17,992 bases of DNA from a bacterium (lineage in GTDB: Bacteria > SZUA-79 > Acidulodesulfobacterales > Acidulodesulfobacteraceae): the NCBI GenBank assembly GCA_021806125.1, contig JAJZYC010000010.1, forward strand, positions 1 to 17,992. Direction: 5' to 3'. Positions 1 to 5,824 of the stretch are shown piece after piece. The first letter of the stretch is position 1, and every line of letters begins with the position of its first letter. Made by a program: the position numbers and the translations under genes. Below the pieces are notes generated by a model that was not told where the DNA came from, did not search any database, and worked only from the letters and a program-made list of their open reading frames with translations.

Positions 1-200
1 TTTCCGGTTTCGACTATCACGCCGGTAACCTCGTGTCCCAAAACAAGCGGAACTTTGTCTCTTCTATACCATTCTATGACGTCGCTGCCGCAGATGCCGC
101 TTGCTTCGACCTTCATAAGGACTTCGCCGTCATTTATTTTAGGAATATCTTTTTCTATGAGCCTTATATCTTTATTGCTGTAATAAAGGGCACATTTCAT
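1..200 (-). CDS. Zinc-dependent alcohol dehydrogenase family protein, N-terminal part (cut by window edge)
   Basis: Only the first 66 codons are inside the window; the gene continues past position 1. The translation starts MKCALYYSNKDIRLIEKDIP and carries the medium-chain dehydrogenase signature: CGSD at residues 37-40, whose Cys and Asp normally belong to the catalytic zinc site, and GHE at 55-57 followed by VTGVIVETG. These place it among threonine/sorbitol/alcohol dehydrogenase-like, NAD(P)-dependent zinc oxidoreductases. The substrate cannot be named because the Rossmann domain is missing. The start ATG at 200 has a GAGGT ribosome-binding site about 11 bases upstream and lies 28 bases after the CLC gene stop, so it is probably the last visible member of that minus-strand unit. 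Confidence 0.85.
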   Translation of the reverse strand, partial: MKCALYYSNKDIRLIEKDIPKINDGEVLMKVEASGICGSDVIEWYRRDKVPLVLGHEVTGVIVETG

Positions 201-228
201 AATTTTTGTTTACCTCTTTTTTTTCCGT

Positions 229-2106
229 TTACGACGACGCCTTTTCCGCATTTAGGCTACCGCTTAGCGTACCGGATAAAGAAGGCGATTTCTGCCCTTC
301 TTCGATGGCAAGCACTACGTCTCTTTTTCTTAAAACGCCGCCGTAACCGCCTTCTTTATCTATTGCTATAAGTTCGTCGGTATTTTTTCTAAAAAAATTA
401 TGCACCGCGATATCTAAAGTGTCGGTCAATTTAATTTTCGGTAAATTAGACGATTCCATTAAATCTTTTGCAGTCCTGGAATCGTCCGGAGAAGTCATCA
501 TTAAATTTTTTACTTTATCGTATTTGATAATGCCGACAATCTTACCGGTTTTATCTATAACCGGATGTATAAAAAAATTGGAATTAAAAAAGATTTTAAT
601 AATCTCGTATAAAGGCATATCCGGCCCTATAGCTTCAGCGCGGCCGGCGCTTTCCTTTTCTAATACGTCGCTTACGGAATACCTCTGGAGCGGCTTAATC
701 AAATAATCCTTAAAGTGTGCCGGAGATTCCATCCTGTTTCTTTTTTGGCTGCGGTATATGCTTCTTTTTCCGCTGACTATAAAAGTTATAGCCGAAACAA
801 GCATTAATGGCGGAAGAAGACCGTAGCTTCCGGTCATTTCGGAAACCATTAATAAAGACGAAATAGGAGTTTTTGCGGCTCCGGCAAAAAAACCTCCCAT
901 GCCTATTAAAACAAACGGCGCTATATCGGAAGCATATATTAAATGGGGCAGTAAAATATGAAAAATGCCGCCTATCGCACCTCCCAGAGCCCCGCCTATC
1001 ACCAGAGACGGCGCGTAAACTCCGGCGGAACCGCCGGAACTTATCGTAAAAGACGTAGCGACTATCTTAAAAAATCCTAAAAGTATAAGGGTGATTATCG
1101 TAAGTTTTCCCAATACCGCCAATTGCAGCCAACCGTATCCTACGCCCATAATTTCCGGAAAAAAATAAGCTATCCCGCCGACTGCCGCCCCGCCTAACAT
1201 AGGTTTAAAATGCGGCTTGATTTTGATTTTCTTGAAAATATCGTGGATGAAATAAAAAAACCTGACGTAAAAATTTCCGGCAAACGCCAAAAAAACCCCG
1301 AGTATCGCATAAAAAACCAGAATTACCGGCCTTGAAAACGTAAACATAGGCGTTCTGACTACCGGGTTAAAGCCCGCGTAAAAATATGCGTAAACGGAAT
1401 ATCCGACAATAGAAGCGATAATGGCGAGCATTAGCGCGCCGCCCTCAAAGTCCATTTCCGAATATAAAACTTCGACGCCGAACATTGCGCCTGCAAGCGG
1501 AGATTTAAAAATAGCGCCTATGCCCGCGCCGATTCCGGCAACCAGCATCGTCCGCCTGTCCGGCACGGGCAGTCCTAAATATGTAGCTAAAACGGAACCG
1601 AATCCTGCCCCTATCTGGGCGACCGGACCTTCCCTGCCCCCGGAACCTCCGGAACCGAGCGTAACCGCGGAAGCAAGCGTTTTTATTATCGGCACCCTTC
1701 CCCTTATATATCCTTCTTTATTATGGAAAGCGTCTATCGCGGCGTCGGTTCCGTGTCCTTCCGCCTCCGGCGCAAACGTATAAACCAAAATACCGGATAT
1801 AAGACCGCCGAGCATTATTATTAACGGGATAGCCCACCTTACGGGATGCGCATCCGGAGGCGCGCCCGTCTGCCCCATAAGTTCAGGTCTTGGAGAATAA
1901 TAATGCGTAATGCTAACCTGAAATATAAATCTGAAAAACCTTATAAGCGCATTAAAAATCATAGCTCCTACGCCTGCAATAACTCCTATTAAAACTCCGA
2001 AAAAAATCCATCTGGAAAAATAAAATATCGAATTATCCTGAAATATTATTATTTTTCTTTTAAGATTGGTTCTTAATCGCGTAAGAGAATTTTTTATATT
2101 AGGCAT
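229..2106 (-). CDS. CLC-family chloride channel/transporter with C-terminal CBS pair
   Basis: A 625-residue inner-membrane CLC protein. The membrane part (about residues 30-460) shows the family landmarks: GHGTD at the GSGIP position, GREGP at 157-161 with gating glutamate E159, GVYAP at 362-366, and a Tyr in the GKRSIY stretch near 451 that matches the central anion-coordinating tyrosine. Two CBS domains follow (about 478-538 and 546-605); in this family they bind adenine nucleotides and regulate activity. In the stretch AGAMFGVEVLY the position of the internal proton-transfer glutamate of E. coli ClcA is Val213, as in eukaryotic CLC channels, so it may be a channel or a weakly proton-coupled transporter. 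An in-frame ATG at 2157 would lie inside the tRNA gene, so the ATG at 2106 is preferred, although no strong ribosome-binding site precedes it. Confidence 0.93.
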   Translation of the reverse strand: MPNIKNSLTRLRTNLKRKIIIFQDNSIFYFSRWIFFGVLIGVIAGVGAMIFNALIRFFRFIFQVSITHYYSPRPELMGQTGAPPDAHPVRWAIPLIIMLGGLISGILVYTFAPEAEGHGTDAAIDAFHNKEGYIRGRVPIIKTLASAVTLGSGGSGGREGPVAQIGAGFGSVLATYLGLPVPDRRTMLVAGIGAGIGAIFKSPLAGAMFGVEVLYSEMDFEGGALMLAIIASIVGYSVYAYFYAGFNPVVRTPMFTFSRPVILVFYAILGVFLAFAGNFYVRFFYFIHDIFKKIKIKPHFKPMLGGAAVGGIAYFFPEIMGVGYGWLQLAVLGKLTIITLILLGFFKIVATSFTISSGGSAGVYAPSLVIGGALGGAIGGIFHILLPHLIYASDIAPFVLIGMGGFFAGAAKTPISSLLMVSEMTGSYGLLPPLMLVSAITFIVSGKRSIYRSQKRNRMESPAHFKDYLIKPLQRYSVSDVLEKESAGRAEAIGPDMPLYEIIKIFFNSNFFIHPVIDKTGKIVGIIKYDKVKNLMMTSPDDSRTAKDLMESSNLPKIKLTDTLDIAVHNFFRKNTDELIAIDKEGGYGGVLRKRDVVLAIEEGQKSPSLSGTLSGSLNAEKASS

Positions 2107-2145
2107 ATAATAGCTTTTCTTTATTCCTGCTGCAATAAAAAAAAA

Positions 2146-2220
2146 TGGCAGCCCCAACGGGATTCGAACCCGTGTTACTGCCGTGAGAGGGCAACGTCCT
2201 AACCGCTAGACTATGGGGCC
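2146..2220 (-). tRNA. tRNA-Glu (anticodon CTC)
   Basis: The minus strand folds into a complete cloverleaf. The acceptor stem pairs GGCCCCA (5' end at 2220) with TGGGGCT, with one terminal G-T wobble. The anticodon arm has the seven-base loop CTCTCAC, giving anticodon CTC, which reads GAG. The T arm contains GGTTCGAATCC. The discriminator base is G and CCA is encoded (2146-2148). Its own promoter lies just upstream and the CLC start codon is 39 bases downstream, so the CLC mRNA may be released by tRNA processing. Confidence 0.96.
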
Positions 2221-2237
2221 TTTTTTTGAATTATAAT

Positions 2238-2266
2238 ATTATACTATAAATTTATTGAAATTTAAA
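2238..2266 (-). promoter_or_regulatory. Sigma-70-type promoter for tRNA-Glu (and possibly the CLC gene)
   Basis: On the minus strand there is a perfect TATAAT at 2238-2243 and a TTTAAA hexamer (4 of 6 matches to TTGACA) at 2261-2266, separated by 17 bases. The expected start of transcription is near 2231, about ten bases before the mature tRNA 5' end. Background AT content is high, so the call rests on the spacing and position. Confidence 0.6.
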
Positions 2267-2283
2267 AGGCTTTTAAACTAAAA

Positions 2284-2508
2284 TTACTTTTTTATATAAC
2301 CCCTGATATATATCAGTATTAAAATTATATTTAAAGCCGTAAGGCCGGATAAGCCTGAATGTATTCCAACAGCGACCCATACTATCGAAGCAAAAGCATT
2401 TATGGCGAAACCGGACTTTTTATGCGAGCTTAACTGCCAGACCCCCGCTAAAGTCAAGGCAAATGCAGACCAGTCCGCTATATTCCAGAAGTTCAGGTTC
2501 ATCTGCAT
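2284..2508 (-). CDS. Small membrane protein, PnuC/SemiSWEET-like
   Basis: A 74-residue, very hydrophobic protein with three predicted membrane helices (about 12-28, 33-49 and 53-69) and a Lys-rich C-terminus (YIKK). The order of features, an ALTLAGVWQLSSHKKSGFAIN block, then IVWVAVGIHSGLSG, then a long Ile/Leu helix with a Tyr-Gly end, resembles one three-helix half of PnuC-type vitamin transporters, which share the SWEET fold. A stand-alone unit would have to form a dimer to make a pore, as SemiSWEETs do. Substrate is unknown. It starts three bases after the lipoprotein gene stop, so the two are almost certainly cotranslated downstream of rfbA. Met3 is an alternative start. The similarity was judged by eye and is not a database result. 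Confidence 0.6.
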   Translation of the reverse strand: MQMNLNFWNIADWSAFALTLAGVWQLSSHKKSGFAINAFASIVWVAVGIHSGLSGLTALNIILILIYIRGYIKK

Positions 2509-2511
2509 AAA

Positions 2512-2751
2512 TCAACCGTATATATTTTTGGAGTCCGGATTATGTTTTATGCGGGCGAATTTTCCGGAGGAACCATATTTATACGACATGCCGCCGGTTT
2601 TATTATAGCACGTTATAAAACAACCGTCGTTCATAATATGCTCTTTTTCTAACGAATTATTGACTCCCGAACAGCCGGAAAGCAGGAAACCGCTTCCTAA
2701 TCCTAATATGCCCGTTAATAAGGCCGCCGCGGCAATTTTTTTAATTTTCAT
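2512..2751 (-). CDS. Small putative lipoprotein
   Basis: A 79-residue protein with a lipoprotein signal: basic MKIKK, a hydrophobic stretch, and the lipobox LSGC with lipidated Cys27. After cleavage about 53 residues remain, with a Cys pair (CFITC, residues 43-47), several Gly/Ser/Tyr residues and a basic C-terminus. With Ser after Cys27, sorting to the outer membrane would be expected by the enterobacterial +2 rule, if that rule holds here. I do not recognise the mature domain. It begins 14 bases after the rfbA stop, and AAAGG overlapping that stop codon serves as a rather distant ribosome-binding site. It sits three bases before the small membrane protein gene. Confidence 0.65.
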   Translation of the reverse strand: MKIKKIAAAALLTGILGLGSGFLLSGCSGVNNSLEKEHIMNDGCFITCYNKTGGMSYKYGSSGKFARIKHNPDSKNIYG

Positions 2752-2765
2752 GTATTTTTTTACCT

Positions 2766-3659
2766 TTATATTAAATTATTGTCTTTATTTTCATTTATTA
2801 TTTTTAAAATATAATTTCCGTAAGCGCTTTTGATATACTTTTTCGACAGATTAATCAGCCCTTCCTCCGAAATATAGTTCATTTTATAAGCGATTTCCTC
2901 TATGCATCCGATTTTCAGTCCCTGCCTTTTCTCCATCATTTCAATAAATTTTGAAGCGTCGAGCAGGCTTTCCGGCGTTCCCGTGTCAAGCCATGCATAG
3001 CCTCTGCCGAGCGTTACGGCGTTAAGTTTTCCGCGTTTTAAATATGCATTATTTACGTCGGTTATTTCGAGTTCTCCCCTTTCGGAAGGTTTTAACGAGC
3101 CTGCAATATTAACGGCTTCGTTATCGTAGAAATAAACTCCGGTTACCGCATAGTTCGATTTTGGATTCCGTGGTTTTTCCTCTATGGATATAACTCTTCC
3201 GCCGCTTATTTCGATAACCCCGTATCTTTGTGGGTCTTCGACGTAATACGTAAAAATTACGCCTCCTCCGTTCCGCTTTATAATATCTTTAGCATAATTA
3301 AACTTTTCGGGAATGCCGTGTCCGTAAAAAATGTTGTCGCCCAGAATTAAACAGACGTCGTCTCTGCCTATGAAATCCATGCCTATTATGAACGCCTCGG
3401 CAAGTCCTCCCGGCGAAGGCTGTTCTTTATAATCGATGTTAAGGCCGATATCTTTCCCGTCGCCGAATATAGCTTTAAATTTATCCAAATCGGACGGCGC
3501 CGTTATTATAAGAATATCCCTGATGCCGGCAAGCATAAGGCTCGACAGAGGATAATAAATCATAGGCTTATCGTAAACGGGCAGGAGCTGTTTGCAGACG
3601 CTCAGCGTTATAGGATAAAGCCTTGTTCCGCTGCCGCCGGCAAGAATAATGCCTTTCAT
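2766..3659 (-). CDS. rfbA: Glucose-1-phosphate thymidylyltransferase
   Basis: A 297-residue cytoplasmic RmlA/RfbA enzyme that makes dTDP-glucose from glucose-1-phosphate and dTTP, the first step of dTDP-rhamnose and related sugar synthesis. The nucleotide-binding loop GGSGTRLYPIT (8-18) is followed by DKPMIYYPLSSLMLAG (30-45), EQPSPGGLAEA (79-89), LGDNIFYG (106-113, with D108 a metal ligand), EEKP (160-163) and LDTGTPESL (224-232, with D225 the second metal ligand). Length is normal for the family. The ATG has AAGGAAAG eight bases upstream. No rfbB, rfbC or rfbD is visible here, so the rest of the pathway must lie elsewhere or the product feeds another dTDP-sugar. It leads a minus-strand run and is divergent from the methyltransferase gene. 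Confidence 0.96.
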   Translation of the reverse strand: MKGIILAGGSGTRLYPITLSVCKQLLPVYDKPMIYYPLSSLMLAGIRDILIITAPSDLDKFKAIFGDGKDIGLNIDYKEQPSPGGLAEAFIIGMDFIGRDDVCLILGDNIFYGHGIPEKFNYAKDIIKRNGGGVIFTYYVEDPQRYGVIEISGGRVISIEEKPRNPKSNYAVTGVYFYDNEAVNIAGSLKPSERGELEITDVNNAYLKRGKLNAVTLGRGYAWLDTGTPESLLDASKFIEMMEKRQGLKIGCIEEIAYKMNYISEEGLINLSKKYIKSAYGNYILKIINENKDNNLI

Positions 3660-3688
3660 ATTTCTTTCCTTATTTTATTTTTCTCCAC

Positions 3689-3717
3689 TTAAAACCTTAT
3701 AAATAATATAATATAAT
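3689..3717 (+). promoter_or_regulatory. Candidate promoter of the rRNA methyltransferase gene
   Basis: TTAAAA (3689-3694), a 17-base spacer and a perfect TATAAT (3712-3717) precede the TTG start by about 28 bases; a second TATAAT lies at 3707-3712. The predicted leader is about 20 bases and contains the strong ribosome-binding site GGGAG. Confidence 0.5.
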
Positions 3718-3731
3718 AATTAAAAAAACAA
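3703..3731 (-). promoter_or_regulatory. Candidate rfbA promoter
   Basis: The minus strand has TTGTTT (3726-3731), a 17-base spacer and TATTAT (3703-3708). Transcription would begin near 3696, leaving a short leader with the AAGGAAAG ribosome-binding site. It overlaps the oppositely directed promoter of the methyltransferase gene, so the two may compete. Confidence 0.45.
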
Positions 3732-3744
3732 GTGGGAGAAACCG

Positions 3745-5088
3745 TTGGAAACGATACACATAGATTCGATTGCTTACGGAGGCTGGGGCGTCGGAAGAAT
3801 TAATTCCAAAGTTATATTCGTCGGCTATGCCGTTCCGGGGGATACCCTAAAAATAGAAATATTCGACGAACATAAAAGCTATGCGTTCGGCAGGATAGTC
3901 GAAATCATTGCGCCGTCCCCTAAACGAATCGAGCCTGTTTGCAGGCATTTCGGCTTTTGCGGCGGATGCGGCTATCTTAATATGCCCTATGAAGAAGAAA
4001 TTTATTGGAAAACGGAAATTTTTAAAACCGAATTTAAAAAAACTTTGAAAAATACGGTTAATATCGACGATGTCCGTATAACAAGCAATCCGGCAAATCA
4101 AAATTATCTTAATTACAGGCAAAAAATCGGATTAAAAGTAGAGCCGCCTTACATTGGATTTTATAAAAAATCGACTCATCATGTAATAGACGTAGAATAT
4201 TGTTATCTTGCACAAGAAAGCATAAACGGGATGCTAAAAAACGTAAGGAAGCTATTATCGGATAAAACTTATAAAGATACTATTTTTAAAAGGATTGCTA
4301 ATGTAACGCTGGCAGATGCCGGAATAAAAAATATAATATTCGGCTTTAAAGATAATCCGCCTGCATTAAAACAATTGGCGAAACTCGCAAAAGATGTGGC
4401 AAAAAATACCGGGGCCGATAACATTTTTTTTGAATTTCAAGGCGGAAAAACCGTTAAATACGAACCGGGCGCAGAAATTAACTCTGCTCAAAAAGGCGGC
4501 GGCGGCAATTATTTTACGGTAAAAGACAAAAAATTTTCGTACGACCTTCCTACTTTTATTCAGGTCAACAAAGAGCAGAATGAAAACATTATAACCGCCG
4601 TTACGGAATATCTGAAAAACATTACCGCGGAAAGGGGGCGCAATTTTATCAACGCTCTAGATTTATATTGCGGATACGGAAATATCACCCTTTTTTTAGC
4701 TCCGTTTGCGGATAATATTACGGGGGTCGAATCAAGCGGCTTCTCTATAAAACTTGGCGAAAAAAACCTGATTTTAAACGATATTAAAAACGTTAAATTC
4801 GTCGAATCCGACGCCGGGAACTATCTCGATAAAGCGGGAGCCGGAAAAAATAAAAAAATATGCGATTTAATAGTTCTGGACCCGCCGAGAGCCGGCGTCA
4901 AAGGATTGGTGCCTAAAATAGCCGCGCTGAACGCCGGATGCGTTATATATATATCATGCGATACTATGACTCTTTTGAGGGATTTAAAAGTTTTTGCGGA
5001 AACCGGCTATAAGATTGAACTGATAAATTTAACGGATATGTTCCCGAGAACTTACCATACGGAGCATATAGCGTTTTTAAGGAAATAA
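3745..5088 (+). CDS. rlmD: 23S rRNA (uracil-5-)-methyltransferase, RlmD/RumA family
   Basis: A 447-residue SAM-dependent RNA uracil methyltransferase. An N-terminal TRAM-like RNA-binding domain (about 1-58, with YGGWGVGRI) precedes an iron-sulfur motif with Cys66, Cys72, Cys75 and a fourth candidate ligand Cys153. The C-terminal Rossmann methyltransferase domain has FIQVN (271-275), motif I DLYCGYGN (306-313), VLDPPRAG (377-384), the catalytic nucleophile Cys405 in YISCD and the likely general base Glu440 in YHTEH. The family methylates C5 of uridines in 23S rRNA or tRNA; RlmD is the best guess from the cluster motif, but RlmCD or another target cannot be excluded. Translation starts at a TTG, chosen because GTGGGAGAA lies four bases upstream and the TRAM domain begins directly. 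A terminator follows. Confidence 0.93.
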   Translation: METIHIDSIAYGGWGVGRINSKVIFVGYAVPGDTLKIEIFDEHKSYAFGRIVEIIAPSPKRIEPVCRHFGFCGGCGYLNMPYEEEIYWKTEIFKTEFKKTLKNTVNIDDVRITSNPANQNYLNYRQKIGLKVEPPYIGFYKKSTHHVIDVEYCYLAQESINGMLKNVRKLLSDKTYKDTIFKRIANVTLADAGIKNIIFGFKDNPPALKQLAKLAKDVAKNTGADNIFFEFQGGKTVKYEPGAEINSAQKGGGGNYFTVKDKKFSYDLPTFIQVNKEQNENIITAVTEYLKNITAERGRNFINALDLYCGYGNITLFLAPFADNITGVESSGFSIKLGEKNLILNDIKNVKFVESDAGNYLDKAGAGKNKKICDLIVLDPPRAGVKGLVPKIAALNAGCVIYISCDTMTLLRDLKVFAETGYKIELINLTDMFPRTYHTEHIAFLRK

Positions 5089-5100
5089 TTTTAAGCGGCC

Positions 5101-5136
5101 ATATAACGGACTTTAAGTCCGTTATATATATTTTTT
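5101..5136. terminator. Intrinsic terminator after the rRNA methyltransferase gene
   Basis: A perfect 11-base-pair stem (ATATAACGGAC, 5101-5111, with GTCCGTTATAT, 5117-5127) closes a five-base TTTAA loop and is followed on the plus strand by an AT stretch with six T residues (5131-5136). It sits between two convergent genes. On the minus strand the stem is followed by a GC-rich stretch, so termination of rpmB there is expected to be weaker. Confidence 0.85.
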
Positions 5137-5141
5137 ATCTT

Positions 5142-5339
5142 TTAGCGGACGGCTTTAACGACCTTGCCGGCTTTAAGGCACTTTGCGCAAACCTTAATCT
5201 TTTTATTGCCGCCGGAAGAAACTGCCGCTTTTACCGTATGTAAATTCGGAAGCGATACTTTTTTTGTTTTGTTATTGGCATGCGATACTTTGTTGCCGTA
5301 TTGAATACCTTTTCCGCAAATACTGCAAACTCTTGACAT
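5142..5339 (-). CDS. rpmB: 50S ribosomal protein bL28
   Basis: A 65-residue basic protein of the large ribosomal subunit. It has the bL28 signature: CSICGKG at residues 5-11, GNKVSHANNKTKK (15-27), LPNLH (30-34) and CAKCLKAGKV (51-60). The two CxxC pairs (Cys5/Cys8 and Cys51/Cys54) make it the zinc-binding C+ form, which in many bacteria is swapped for a Cys-free paralogue under zinc limitation. It is a single-gene unit with its own strong promoter, a GGGGA ribosome-binding site 8-9 bases before ATG, and an opposing gene downstream. Confidence 0.97.
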   Translation of the reverse strand: MSRVCSICGKGIQYGNKVSHANNKTKKVSLPNLHTVKAAVSSGGNKKIKVCAKCLKAGKVVKAVR

Positions 5340-5390
5340 TTTAATATTCCCCTTTTTTAAAAAATAAATATAATTTGTATGGAATAAATA

Positions 5391-5419
5391 ATTATATTAT
5401 TTAATCCCTATTTTGTCAA
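5391..5419 (-). promoter_or_regulatory. Perfect consensus sigma-70 promoter for rpmB
   Basis: On the minus strand TTGACA (5414-5419) and TATAAT (5391-5396) both match the consensus fully and are 17 bases apart. Transcription should start near 5384, giving a leader of about 45 bases before the rpmB ATG at 5339. This is the strongest promoter seen in the window and suits a ribosomal protein gene. Confidence 0.88.
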
Positions 5420-5450
5420 CCGTCTAAATTGCTCCGAAATTCCGTTGAAA

Positions 5451-5480
5451 TTAACAATTGATTTTAAGAAATTATATGAT
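5451..5480 (+). promoter_or_regulatory. Candidate promoter for the DUF2892 gene
   Basis: TTAACA (5 of 6 matches, 5451-5456), an 18-base spacer and TATGAT (5 of 6, 5475-5480) face the DUF2892 gene. The predicted leader of about 60 bases is extremely AT-rich (5481-5530), with no stable hairpin, up to the purine-rich ribosome-binding site at 5531-5539. Confidence 0.5.
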
Positions 5481-5545
5481 AAACTAAATGTATATTAATA
5501 TTTATATATTGATATATTTAAAAAAATTTAAAAGGGGGTGTGGCA

Positions 5546-5758
5546 ATGAAAGTAAATGAAGGAACTGCCGACAGGGTTATAAGGGTTATACTCGGTATAA
5601 TTCTTCTGGTTATAGGCGTTTTAGAAGTTGGTTCCGCCGAAATTTTAGGAATTGTATTAATAGTCGTAGGATTGATAATTCTCATTACCGGCATAACCGG
5701 TTTCTGCGCACTGTATTCATTGTTAGGTATTAAAACTTGCAAGAAGTGCGAAAAGTAA
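5546..5758 (+). CDS. DUF2892 (YgaP-like) small inner-membrane protein
   Basis: A 70-residue membrane protein of the DUF2892 family. It starts with the family pattern NEGTADRVIRVILG (residues 4-17), has two membrane helices (about 11-27 and 31-50), and ends with the typical TGFCALYSLLGIKTCKK block. Cys54, Cys65 and Cys68 are present. Some relatives are fused to rhodanese domains, which has led to proposals about sulfur or redox handling; nothing nearby supports a precise role. The ATG at 5546 is preferred over a GTG at 5540 because AAAGGGGG ends seven bases before the ATG and directly abuts the GTG, and because family members begin MKxNxGxxDRxIR. It has its own promoter and terminator. Confidence 0.88.
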   Translation: MKVNEGTADRVIRVILGIILLVIGVLEVGSAEILGIVLIVVGLIILITGITGFCALYSLLGIKTCKKCEK

Positions 5759-5768
5759 AAAAAATAAC

Positions 5769-5805
5769 GGCGCCGGCTCTGCTTTATCCGGCGCCTTTCC
5801 TTTTA
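5769..5805. terminator. Bidirectional intrinsic terminator between the DUF2892 gene and rel
   Basis: A GC-rich eight-base-pair stem, GGCGCCGG (5769-5776) with CCGGCGCC (5788-5795), encloses an 11-base loop. A T-rich run follows on the plus strand (5796-5804). On the minus strand the stem is followed by GTTATTTTTTT. It can therefore stop transcription from both converging genes. Confidence 0.88.
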
Positions 5806-5824
5806 TGTTCTTTTTATTTTTTTA

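Noticed and set aside
33..371. 112-codon open frame on the plus strand
   Set aside because: It is antisense to the clear dehydrogenase N-terminus and the CLC C-terminus and has no recognisable protein pattern.
1421..1783. 120-codon plus-strand open frame rich in Pro, Ala and Ser
   Set aside because: It is the mirror of the conserved CLC pore-forming region and has no ribosome-binding site.
2107..2157. In-frame upstream ATG (2157) that would lengthen the CLC protein by 17 residues
   Set aside because: It lies within the 3' end of the tRNA-Glu gene; the ATG at 2106 starts after the mature tRNA end.
2146..2220. tRNA-Glu as an integration site for a genomic island
   Set aside because: No integrase gene and no direct repeat of the tRNA 3' end is visible in the window.
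2303..2316. 14-base perfect palindrome CTGATATATATCAG
   Set aside because: It lies in the coding region of the small membrane protein and consists mostly of alternating AT, so chance is likely.
5540..5545. GTG start two codons before the chosen DUF2892 ATG
   Set aside because: The purine-rich ribosome-binding site would touch the GTG; spacing suits the ATG at 5546, which also matches family N-termini.
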